Assembly (NCBI GenBank): GCA_947502405.1 | Contig: CANMZT010000012.1 | Coordinates: forward strand, 62,001-126,000 | DNA: 64,000 bases | Source: an uncultured Algibacter sp. | GTDB lineage: Bacteria; Bacteroidota; Bacteroidia; Flavobacteriales; Flavobacteriaceae | Direction of reading: 5' to 3' | Shown: in pieces, positions 45,001 to 53,641 of the stretch | Layout: the number at the start of each line of letters is the position of its first letter | Position numbering within the stretch: the first letter of the stretch is position 1 | Program-made: the position numbers and the translations under genes | The notes under the pieces: model-generated | Database searches by the model: none | What the model was told of the DNA's origin: nothing | What the model saw: the letters and a program-made list of their open reading frames with translations, nothing else

Positions 45001-45378
45001 AAGGAAGATGAAATTGGTAGCATTATCGCGCAACAATACGACCTTATATTAAATGGTTATGAAATTGGTGGTGGTTCTGTGCGTGCACATAAACCTGAAA
45101 TTTTAGAAGCCACATACAAAAACATGGGTTATAATAAAGACGAGATGATGAAGAGTGTTGGCACCATGTACAAAGCCTTCCATTATGGCGCACCACCTCA
45201 CGGCGGTATTGCTTGGGGTGTTGATAGATTGATGATGATTTTAGAGAAAAAAGCTTCTATTAGAGAAGTGATGGCTTTCCCAAAAACAGGAACTAGTGAA
45301 GATTTACTCTTTGGTGCACCTTCTCAGTTATCTGATAAAAAGGTGGAAGAAATGAATGTGAAGGTGATGCGGAAGTAA
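42040..45378 (+). CDS. gatB-aspS: GatB-aspartyl-tRNA synthetase fusion
   Basis: 1112 residues in one frame. Residues about 1-478 are GatB: [20 protein letters not shown], the zinc cysteines CSC...CSVC, [25 protein letters not shown], and the C-terminal tRNA-binding YqeY-like tail. A linker rich in Gln, Thr and Lys (about 479-512) leads to AspRS: OB-fold ([23 protein letters not shown]), class II motif 2 [21 protein letters not shown], the GAD insert and motif 3 [14 protein letters not shown]. Fusion puts Asp-tRNA formation and its amidation on one chain, a covalent transamidosome. I know this fusion from flavobacterial annotation. The AspRS part should be non-discriminating to serve tRNA(Asn). 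Confidence 0.95.
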   Translation: [1112 protein letters not shown]

Positions 45379-45401
45379 CCTACTTAATAACATTATTGTT
45401 T

Positions 45402-45435
45402 AAAAAATCCTGATAGTTTACTGTTGGGATTTTTT
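45402..45435 (+). terminator. Probable terminator of the gat-aspS operon
   Basis: AAAAAATCC pairs with GGATTTTTT (9 bp, 16-base loop) and ends in a T-run, 24 bp after the stop. Weak but well placed. Confidence 0.5.
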
Positions 45436-45528
45436 TGGCTTACATGTAAGAATATTAATTATATTTACGAGACAAATATGACAAAAAAGCTATCTTATAA
45501 CGATTTGGCAGTAATTTCAAACCTTAGA

Positions 45529-46152
45529 ATGAAGAATAAAATTATTTTTGCGATTTTACTATTCACAATTTTCTCAACATTTTCTCAAGAAAAGAAAAGA
45601 TTATTTTATGATGAAGAATTAAATGAAATTTCTAAAAAACAATTTCTAAGGCAAATAGATTATGGTAAAAATCTAGATTTATACTTCGAAAACGATTCAA
45701 TTATTAGTAGTCTTCTTGTAAAAAGAAAAAAATATGGAAAACTAACAACCGAAGAATATAATGGACTTTCAAATAACATCTCACCATTCAAAGAATTAGA
45801 AAGTGAATTAATTATCATTGTATACTATCCTGGTAAGGATAGATGTAATGGAATGGAAAGAATTTCAACTTGGAATATATTCGATAGTGATTACGAGGAA
45901 AAACTCAAAAAAATTAATAGTGTAGACCAATTCTGGGTTTATAAAAACAGTGAGAATTTAAAGTATTATCATACTGATCAAGTTGATTGGCGCAAAGATA
46001 AAAACCAATTAGTTGAAAACTTGTTTTTTGAATTTCATTATCCTTGTTCTAGTGCTGTTGTTATAGATAATGAAGGAAATTATATATCCTATTTTGGTGA
46101 ATTTGGAAAACAAACAATTTGGAAAATAGCCAAAGAAATATCTAAAAATTAA
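45529..46152 (+). CDS. Exported protein of unknown function, accessory
   Basis: 207 residues from ATG 45529. The frame is open from 45424, but the signal peptide MKNKIIFAILLFTIFSTFSQ starts here. The mature part is mixed alpha/beta: ELIIIVYYPGKDRCNGM, then SVDQFWVYKNSENLKYYHTD and CSSAVVIDNEGNYISYFGEFGKQTIWKIA. The strand order and the Cys-containing PCSSAVVID loop recall thioredoxin-like folds but no CxxC is present. I know no family. It is placed between the live aspS 3' end and a displaced second aspS 3' end, next to a transposase-like remnant, so it was probably acquired. Confidence 0.7.
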   Translation: MKNKIIFAILLFTIFSTFSQEKKRLFYDEELNEISKKQFLRQIDYGKNLDLYFENDSIISSLLVKRKKYGKLTTEEYNGLSNNISPFKELESELIIIVYYPGKDRCNGMERISTWNIFDSDYEEKLKKINSVDQFWVYKNSENLKYYHTDQVDWRKDKNQLVENLFFEFHYPCSSAVVIDNEGNYISYFGEFGKQTIWKIAKEISKN

Positions 46153-46200
46153 AACTACAGCCAACAAAGAACTGAGTAAAAAACAATCAAGTAAAAATTA

Positions 46201-46338
46201 TTATTTTATTACCAATGTACTTCTAAACTCAGAACTATAAGGCATTCCATTTTTAACTATAGAAAAAGCCTGCTTTAGTAGTTTGTTACAAACTACTATG
46301 TAAAACCAGTTTTTTGCTTTTTCCCTTGGCCACTATTC
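46201..46338 (-). pseudogene. C-terminal remnant of a transposase-like protein (IS110 type?)
   Basis: On the minus strand, from about 46330 to the stop TAA at 46203-46201, the frame reads KAKNWFYIVVCNKLLKQAF then SIVKNGMPYSSEFRSTLVIK. NKLL-x-x-AF-x-x-V-K-x-x-x-PY is the pattern I associate with the C-terminus of IS110-family transposases in Bacteroidota. No start and a stop codon shortly upstream, so it is a fragment. A 23-nt palindrome (TAGTAGTTTGT / ACAAACTACTA) lies at 46276-46298 inside it. It ends next to the aspS remnant at 46347. Confidence 0.4.
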
Positions 46339-46346
46339 TATCAAAT

Positions 46347-46415
46347 TTTGGTGCACTTTCTCAATTATCTGATAAAAAGATTGAGGAGATGAATGTTAAA
46401 GTTATAAGAAAGTAG
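46347..46415 (+). pseudogene. Displaced duplicate of the aspS 3' end
   Basis: In frame it reads FGALSQLSDKKIEEMNVKVIRK and stop, matching the AspRS end [22 protein letters not shown] at 19 of 22 residues. The nucleotides differ at about 13 of 69 sites, mostly third positions, so both copies evolved as coding sequence before being brought together. No upstream aspS sequence remains. It is followed by a strong terminator, as a true gene end would be. Confidence 0.85.
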
Positions 46416-46432
46416 AATATTAGTCGGTATAA

Positions 46433-46472
46433 AATAAGAAAGGACTATTTGATTAAATAGTCCTTTCTTATT
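46433..46472. terminator. Strong intrinsic terminator behind the aspS remnant
   Basis: AATAAGAAAGGACTATTT pairs with AAATAGTCCTTTCTTATT (18 bp, 4-base loop), followed by TTT. It probably ended the ancestral aspS operon and now also serves the convergent protease gene. Confidence 0.9.
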
Positions 46473-46498
46473 TTTATGAATTACCAATTGATCTTTTT

Positions 46499-49400
46499 TT
46501 ACTCGATAATTATTCTTTTTGTAATTTTTATGCCATCTGTAAGAACTTTAACAAAATAAACACCACTATCAACATTTAACATATTAACATTAAATTTTTC
46601 AGATGGATTTTCCATTATATCTCGTTGTATTAATCGTCCTGAAACATCAAAAACTTCAACTATATCAATTTTTCTACCTAGTAGACTCTTTACTGTAAAT
46701 TGGCCTTTATTTGGTACTGGATAAACCATTAAATAATTACTTAAGGTTTCATCATTTTCAACCGAAAGTACCTTCTCAACTATTAGCGAAACATTATCAA
46801 TAAGTGCTTTAGCTGGTCCAGTATTAGTATCTGGAACAAATGCTTCAAAATTAATTACTATTGACTCACCAGCATAATTACTTAAGTTTTGTAGAATATC
46901 CTCGTTAAATGAAATATCGAGACCACCAGTATCTGGAGATAATCCAAATTCTATTTCTTCAACATTAAACAATTCTACTCCTGTTAAATCGGTGAATCTT
47001 ACTGTAAACACCCTATTTTGAGTCGGGTTTCCAAAAGTTAATTGGTAATTTACTTTAAAATCAAATGTTAACATAGCTGCTGTTGAAGTTATAATATCGC
47101 TAGGCACCTCAATGGTTTGTTGCAAGCTATAAGTTGTACCTGCATCACCATCAAAAGATGTAAAAGCAGCGTAAAATCCTTCCGTTCGAGTAATATTATT
47201 AACTATAGTACAAACAGATTGCGAATTAGTTAACACATTAAAATTCATTCTACATCCAGAAAACACATTTGGTCCTCCTAAAGTCCATCCCGACAGAGAA
47301 CCGCATTCAAAACCACCATTAGTTATTAAGTTACTGGTATCTACATCAGGGTCGCAAGCCGTCATAAAATTTAAAGGTCCGATAACATTACTAAACCCTC
47401 CATCTATACAGTTAGTCTTAATATAAACATCATAAGAAGTACTTGGGTTTAAGCCTGATATGGTTTCTGTTTTAGTATTAGAAACAACTGTATTACCACT
47501 TCCTAAAGAAAAACCTTGTAGACCATACTCTAAAGTCCAATTAGTTTCGGAATCATTTTGATCCCAACTAAATTCAACCTCAGTTGGCAATATGTTTGTA
47601 GCAACAAAGTTGTTTGGTGCTGAACAAGAAACAGGAGTAACAAAACCAATATATCCTGTCCAATTACTGTACCCATCTATACCACAATTACTTCTTAAAT
47701 AAACATAATATAGTGTATCAGGTAATAAGTTTTCTATATCTATAGAATTTGTCGAGCTAGTTTGCACAGAACCTATACCATTTCCTGGATTAAAGAATCC
47801 AGCGTTATATTCTACTTCCCACTCTGAGACATCAATATTATCATCCCAACTTAGAGAAACACTATTCTTAGTTACACTTTCAGTCATAAAACCTGTAGGA
47901 ATAGTACATGCTACTTCAGTTCTAAAAGCTATCGAAATATTATCACTATACCCATCATCTACTCCACAATCTCTTCTTAAATAGGCATAATATAATGTGT
48001 CAGGAACTAGATTTTCAATAGTAATTGAGTTTGATGAAGTGGTTTCTACTGTTCCTGCTCCTGGAGAAAAGAAGCCTTCTGCATACTCGATCTCCCATGT
48101 TGCATTATCAGTTATATCATCCCAAGATAATTCAGCCGTATTCTTTGTTGTTGATACAACCCTGAAACTAGTTGGGGCTGGACATAACTCTATAGTAGAA
48201 AAACGAATAGGCCCAATAAACTCACTTGAATCACCAATATCACAAACTGCTCTTATATATACATCATAACTACGTTCAGGGACTAAGTCTGAAAGAACAT
48301 AAGGGTTATCTTCTGTAAAAATGGTTGTTGCTTCAGCAGTTGTAAATCCAGAAAACCCATATTGAATTTCCCAATTCACCTCATTATCAGTAGCCACCCA
48401 ACTCAATTCTGCAGTTCTACCAGTAATATTATTTACTAGAGGGTTTACGGGATTGGTACAGGAGGGTAACTCACGAAAACTTACTTCATCAATTAATATA
48501 TCATTATATCTAGCACTGCCGCTTTGACTTAATGTAACACTGAATTCAATCTGTATATCTGTACTTGTAAATGCATAATCACTTAAATCTATTACAAAAT
48601 CCTTCCATATATTCGTATCACTATTAACTGTAATAATATCAGTAAATAATGTGCCATCGGAATCATAGATAGAGACATTTAGTGTATTATATATGTCATC
48701 TATTGTATTTTTACTAAAAACTGAGAATGAAATAGCTGGATTAGTGAGAGCTGAGATATCCACCCACGGAGACTTCAAAACGTAATCACCATTAAAAGCA
48801 CTTAAATCCCCATCTAACCATGCATAATTAGAATTATTTGATGGGTTTCTGTCTTGAACATTACCTGCCCCCCAACTAGCAAAAGTGTTAAAATTCCAAT
48901 TCCCATTATCACTTTGACTCCAACAGTTTGGAATTGTATTCTGAAAAACAAAACTTTCAGTATAAGGTGCTTCTAGTACACCACAATCAGTTCTAAACTT
49001 AATAGGCCCTAAAACATCACTAAATCCTCCAACTTCACAATTAGTCCTGATATATACATCATAAGGTGTATCTGGAGTTAAACTAGTAATTGTTTGGTTT
49101 AGGGTAGATGCCGCTATCTCTATACCTTCACCAAAAACAAAGCCTTCAATACCGTACTCTATAGTCCAATTCTCTTCATCATCACTTTGCTCCCAAGAAA
49201 AATCAACTTGTCTCGCTTCTATATTAGATACCTGAAAATTATTTGGAGCCTCACAATTTGGTCTATCTTCACATATTATTGCAGCATCCCAACCAGAACT
49301 GGTTGCACTACTATCTGATGTAAATAGAAAAGTTAAAGCTCCACTCTCATGAGTTGATACTATATTACCTGGATTAGTAGTATAAGTACCAATTAGAGTA

Positions 49401-52400
49401 GACTGAGTATCTGGCCCATCAAAAATTCTTAAACGATCGCAACATGTTTCTACTGAAAAACTATCAAAAATAACTCTAACCCTTTCATCTAAAGTTTTAG
49501 GATAAATCACTGTAGTTATATTTTCTCTATTAGAATAGTTTCCAGATTCACCACCAGAATCATAAAATCGATCTCCTCCACAATAATCTGGAGTCGTTTT
49601 AAAATTAATAGGACCTACCCAATTACTAAAACCATCGCCTTCAGCCTCACAATTAGATCTTATGTAAAATTGATAATCTGTATTAGAATTTAATGCTTCA
49701 ATTAAAACTTGTGCTTCTATTACCTCTTGCATGGTTCCTGAACCTAAAGAAAATCCATTTAAGCCATACTCTACTTGCCAATTAGAAATACCTGTGTTTA
49801 AGTTTTCCCATGTAGCTATTGCGGTTTCATTAGTAATATTAGAAAAACTCACATTAAAAGGTGAAGCACATAGCTCTGTAGTTGTGAATCTAAAAGGCCC
49901 TAAAACCTCACTAAAACCTCCTAAATCACAAATAGTCTTTATATATACATCATAAGAGGTAATTGGTAATAGATTCTCTATTCTAACGGATTCTACTGAA
50001 GTTGTAATAATTGTTCCATTGCCACGAACAAAACCTACTTCCCCATATTCTATTTCCCAATTGGCATCATCACCTACAGCATTCCATTCAAAACTAGCTT
50101 CGTCACCTTCTAAACCTGTATTCTGAAAGTTTATTGGTGTAGCACAATTAGGTTTTTGTTCACATACAATTGTTGCATCCCACCCTGGAGCATTTCCAAA
50201 TCCATCAGAAATAAAAATAAAAGTTAGTGCTCCTGATTCGTGTGTAGAAACCAATTCTTGACCTTGTAATTCTGATCTTCTAAAGCCACCTATAAAAGTA
50301 TCATTTTGACTTTCTCCATCAAAGACATACAAAATATCATTCCAATTACCCAAGTTGAATACATCAAATCGAGCTCGGATTCTATCAGTATCAGAATCAG
50401 GATAAATTTGTGTGGTTATATTTTCATTATCTTTAAAGCTATCATTTAACCCACCCGAATCGTAAAAATGGTCTCCATTACAATAATTAAAACTAGTTGT
50501 TACTAAAATAGGGCCTACCATATCACTAGAGCCAGATATACTACAGTTTCCGTTTATATAAAAGTCATACTTAGTACCAGACTCTAAACCTTCAGCTATA
50601 AATTCCTTTTCGGTTATCGTTACGCTTGTTCCAGAGCCCAAAACAAATCCAGAAACTCCATATTCTACTGTCCATGAATTTGTACTTATCGTATCTTCCC
50701 AAGTCACTTCGATGCTATCAAAATCTACATTTAAAATTTCTATATTAGTGGGTGTACTACATTTTGTGGAAAATATAAAAACATCTGAAAAACTAGAAAA
50801 ACCACATGGATTTAACGTTCGAACTCTCCAATAATATTCTGCATTATTTTCTAAGTTTGAAGGAATATAAAATAAACTTTGTGTTGTAGAATCTTCGATA
50901 ATATTAGTAAATACATCGTCTGTAGCTATCTCGATTTGATATGAAACTGAATTACTATCATTTTCCCAATTAAATTCAACATCAATATCTTGTAACTCAG
51001 AGTTATTTAAGGGTGAAATAAGGTTAGGTACAACATTATTTGCAGCGTAAACTGAAAAATCTAACTCAATACTTTTCTCGATACCATTTGTTGATATACC
51101 TTCTAAATTAAAAGAATAGTTTCCTACCCCCAAGTTATCAATACCCTCAAGTGTAACATTAAAGGGGGTACCTTCTATAGATTGTTCTGTAAAATTATCT
51201 TGAGTAAACAACACACTAGTTCCCGGAGGCAAACTAGTAGCTGTTAAAGCTACAGATTCATCAAAATCTAAAAAAGTTTTATATTCGAGATTAAACACTG
51301 CATTTCCAGAATCGCATACATCAATTGAAGGCGACTCTGCTAATATGGCAAAATCAGATTTCTCAATTGTAAAACTCTGTTGATTTACTGCAAAGAAAAC
51401 ATTATCAACAGCCTTTATAAGTAACCTAGCACTTGTGGTAGCTTCAACATCAGGCAAACTAAACGTTTCCTCTCCATCATTTTCAGTAACTAATAAGCTG
51501 GTTGAAAATGTAAGGCCTCCATCGGTGGATAAAAATATTTCTACTTCACTGGTTCTTATTGGTTCCAAATCTGTATTAGCAACATCCCAGGTAACAGTAA
51601 CTGAATTACCTACTGTCCATATTTCTGAATTACTTACTTGCGAGGTAACTGAAAAAGGACCTGCCCCAGCTGAAACATTAATTGTAACAGCATCAGAAAC
51701 CGTTTGCCCTCCATTAATACCGTTATCGCGGACAGTCATTACAAAATTCAAGGTTCTTGATACAGAAGGCAACACCTCCCAAGTGGGCGTAATATTATTT
51801 GCTAGAACATCATTTAGATTAGGAAAATACCTCTTACCACTCAACGAAGGGGGAAAAGATCTAAACATAGGCCCCAAGGTATTGGTTGGTAAAGGTGTAT
51901 TTGTACTCTGAGGGTTTTCGGGGTCATTCTGTTCCCAACAGTATGTCAACACATCATTACCATCGGAATCTGTCGCACTTCCTTCTAACATAAAAGGTGT
52001 ACTCCTAGGGATTACATAATCTAAACCTTGGGCTACTATTGGAGCAGAATTATTAGTAGGAATTAATTCCGCGCAGTTAGCATTATCAATAGTCCAAATT
52101 GCAACATCCCTGATACTAGTATAGTTAAAATAATCATCAGAGCTAGCTTGAACATTTGGGGGGCAAATTCCAGCATAACTCATAATGGTACTTCCACTAC
52201 CTGGCTCAACTTCACTATTAAAACCACTACGACAATTACCACTACTTTGTGTATGAAATGCTCCGAATTGATGACCAAACTCATGAGCTGCCAAAAGATT
52301 CATATCATCAGTATCTGGGTTTCCATGAACACTATAGGCCTTCCCTTTTTCAATATCTGTACATACACAAGCTATACACCCTGCGTTACCATATTTGTTA

Positions 52401-53299
52401 TTATTCTCAGCATGAAACAAATGCCCCACATCATAATCATCGTTCGTAATTATACTATTGATTGTATTAGATAACTCATTTCCCAAATTTATACTTGTTG
52501 AATATGGGTCTGTGGATGGATCCAAGAAAATCAGTAAGTCAGTTTCAGCAATTAATTGCATTGTTATCCCAAAATCGCGTTCAAAAATTCCGTTCAAACG
52601 ATTTATAGAATTAACCATACCTTGCAAGACTTTTGCTTTTCTTTCAGTATCGCTATTTTCTGTACCATCCAAAAACACTTGAGAATAGTCTCCACTTACA
52701 GATAATGCTAAACGGTATCTTCTCAAATTACCATCATCAACATCCCTATTAAATACTCCAAAACCTTTAGCTCTTTTTTGTAACAAATCTTCTGTCTGAC
52801 ACTCAAAAGGATTATTGTTTGATTGACTAGAGGTAGTCTTGAATTCATGCAATGATTTACCAAGAGCCTTAACTTCAATTTTTTCATAAACTGTAGTTTG
52901 AAAAACACCAAAAAAACCAGCTTCTGGTGAATACGTAAACTGCATTGTTTTTTTTGACCCATCTATAGCTACTCCTTTATAACTTTTAATATTTGGAAAT
53001 TTTTTGGCTAAATCTGGGTGCATAACCTTGGTTTCCCTTACCATGAATTTTTTTAAATTATCATTATCAACAGGAAAACTCAATACACTAGAAGAATACT
53101 CAGATATTTTATTAAGTTCTCTCTGAAAGCTAACACTACCTAATTTATAAACAGAAGCGTTTTCTTCAGAATTGATATTAGTAGGTTTATTGGAAGAATT
53201 GATTTTTTGCCAGATATTATCTTGTGAATACGATTTTAAACAAAAAAATAAAAAAGTAAAAGTTAAGATTTTTAGAACGTGAAAAAGATGATTTACCAT
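46499..53299 (-). CDS. Giant T9SS-secreted metzincin metalloprotease with Fn3 and CUB-like modules
   Basis: 2266 residues. Signal peptide (HVLKILTFTFLFFCLKSYSQ), a propeptide, then a reprolysin-like catalytic domain (about 190-410) with zinc site HEFGHQFGAFH at 339-349 and a Met-turn STIMSYAG. Next come Ig/Fn3-like domains, then at least eight Fn3 modules of about 90 residues sharing the W-x-(V/I)-E-Y-G...Y-D-(V/F)-Y-I-x-x-x-C pattern, two CUB-like domains beginning YCxGDxFYDSGG, a MAM-like domain (APYTESF...NCWSQ) and a carbohydrate-binding-like domain near the end. The tail YPVPNKGQFTV...SGVYFVKV...TKRIIIE is a T9SS sorting domain. Probably degrades host or organic-matter proteins at the cell surface. 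Confidence 0.93.
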   Translation of the reverse strand: MVNHLFHVLKILTFTFLFFCLKSYSQDNIWQKINSSNKPTNINSEENASVYKLGSVSFQRELNKISEYSSSVLSFPVDNDNLKKFMVRETKVMHPDLAKKFPNIKSYKGVAIDGSKKTMQFTYSPEAGFFGVFQTTVYEKIEVKALGKSLHEFKTTSSQSNNNPFECQTEDLLQKRAKGFGVFNRDVDDGNLRRYRLALSVSGDYSQVFLDGTENSDTERKAKVLQGMVNSINRLNGIFERDFGITMQLIAETDLLIFLDPSTDPYSTSINLGNELSNTINSIITNDDYDVGHLFHAENNNKYGNAGCIACVCTDIEKGKAYSVHGNPDTDDMNLLAAHEFGHQFGAFHTQSSGNCRSGFNSEVEPGSGSTIMSYAGICPPNVQASSDDYFNYTSIRDVAIWTIDNANCAELIPTNNSAPIVAQGLDYVIPRSTPFMLEGSATDSDGNDVLTYCWEQNDPENPQSTNTPLPTNTLGPMFRSFPPSLSGKRYFPNLNDVLANNITPTWEVLPSVSRTLNFVMTVRDNGINGGQTVSDAVTINVSAGAGPFSVTSQVSNSEIWTVGNSVTVTWDVANTDLEPIRTSEVEIFLSTDGGLTFSTSLLVTENDGEETFSLPDVEATTSARLLIKAVDNVFFAVNQQSFTIEKSDFAILAESPSIDVCDSGNAVFNLEYKTFLDFDESVALTATSLPPGTSVLFTQDNFTEQSIEGTPFNVTLEGIDNLGVGNYSFNLEGISTNGIEKSIELDFSVYAANNVVPNLISPLNNSELQDIDVEFNWENDSNSVSYQIEIATDDVFTNIIEDSTTQSLFYIPSNLENNAEYYWRVRTLNPCGFSSFSDVFIFSTKCSTPTNIEILNVDFDSIEVTWEDTISTNSWTVEYGVSGFVLGSGTSVTITEKEFIAEGLESGTKYDFYINGNCSISGSSDMVGPILVTTSFNYCNGDHFYDSGGLNDSFKDNENITTQIYPDSDTDRIRARFDVFNLGNWNDILYVFDGESQNDTFIGGFRRSELQGQELVSTHESGALTFIFISDGFGNAPGWDATIVCEQKPNCATPINFQNTGLEGDEASFEWNAVGDDANWEIEYGEVGFVRGNGTIITTSVESVRIENLLPITSYDVYIKTICDLGGFSEVLGPFRFTTTELCASPFNVSFSNITNETAIATWENLNTGISNWQVEYGLNGFSLGSGTMQEVIEAQVLIEALNSNTDYQFYIRSNCEAEGDGFSNWVGPINFKTTPDYCGGDRFYDSGGESGNYSNRENITTVIYPKTLDERVRVIFDSFSVETCCDRLRIFDGPDTQSTLIGTYTTNPGNIVSTHESGALTFLFTSDSSATSSGWDAAIICEDRPNCEAPNNFQVSNIEARQVDFSWEQSDDEENWTIEYGIEGFVFGEGIEIAASTLNQTITSLTPDTPYDVYIRTNCEVGGFSDVLGPIKFRTDCGVLEAPYTESFVFQNTIPNCWSQSDNGNWNFNTFASWGAGNVQDRNPSNNSNYAWLDGDLSAFNGDYVLKSPWVDISALTNPAISFSVFSKNTIDDIYNTLNVSIYDSDGTLFTDIITVNSDTNIWKDFVIDLSDYAFTSTDIQIEFSVTLSQSGSARYNDILIDEVSFRELPSCTNPVNPLVNNITGRTAELSWVATDNEVNWEIQYGFSGFTTAEATTIFTEDNPYVLSDLVPERSYDVYIRAVCDIGDSSEFIGPIRFSTIELCPAPTSFRVVSTTKNTAELSWDDITDNATWEIEYAEGFFSPGAGTVETTSSNSITIENLVPDTLYYAYLRRDCGVDDGYSDNISIAFRTEVACTIPTGFMTESVTKNSVSLSWDDNIDVSEWEVEYNAGFFNPGNGIGSVQTSSTNSIDIENLLPDTLYYVYLRSNCGIDGYSNWTGYIGFVTPVSCSAPNNFVATNILPTEVEFSWDQNDSETNWTLEYGLQGFSLGSGNTVVSNTKTETISGLNPSTSYDVYIKTNCIDGGFSNVIGPLNFMTACDPDVDTSNLITNGGFECGSLSGWTLGGPNVFSGCRMNFNVLTNSQSVCTIVNNITRTEGFYAAFTSFDGDAGTTYSLQQTIEVPSDIITSTAAMLTFDFKVNYQLTFGNPTQNRVFTVRFTDLTGVELFNVEEIEFGLSPDTGGLDISFNEDILQNLSNYAGESIVINFEAFVPDTNTGPAKALIDNVSLIVEKVLSVENDETLSNYLMVYPVPNKGQFTVKSLLGRKIDIVEVFDVSGRLIQRDIMENPSEKFNVNMLNVDSGVYFVKVLTDGIKITKRIIIE

Positions 53300-53641
53300 A
53301 TTCAGAATGTAAGTATTTAAAACAAATATTAATTCATTTTAATAAAGTACAGCAATAAAAGCGTCAAACTGCATTTAAAATAGGTATCTTGTTTTACTGA
53401 ATAAAGTAAATAAATTGATTACCCTTTAAATGAGTTATGATTATTCAAAATAAAAGTTGAAGAATGTAATTTAAAATGTTACTTAACTGATAAATCCGAA
53501 ATCTTAAATTACAATAGAATAATTATTGGCATGCTTTACTCAAAAAACTAATGGCTAATTTTCTTCTATAATTTAGACTAAAAAAATCAAAAAATTATTT
53601 TAGTGTTTATATAACTGAAGGAAATTAATATAATCAACAAT
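53300..53641. other. Intergenic region, no gene seen
   Basis: 342 bp of AT-rich sequence upstream of the giant protease gene and downstream of queE (both minus strand). All frames are broken by frequent stops. It must hold the protease promoter, but no convincing box was found. CAAATATTA at about 53323 could be an off-spaced -7 box. Confidence 0.4.

Noticed and set aside
46320-46346. Extending the aspS remnant upstream to an FP-like match
   Set aside because: The few matching residues fall in the frame region of the transposase-like remnant and need gaps; homology is clear only from 46347.
51435-51911. 158-codon plus-strand frame inside the giant protease
   Set aside because: Antisense shadow of Fn3/Ig-coding sequence; several similar shadows occur in the same gene.
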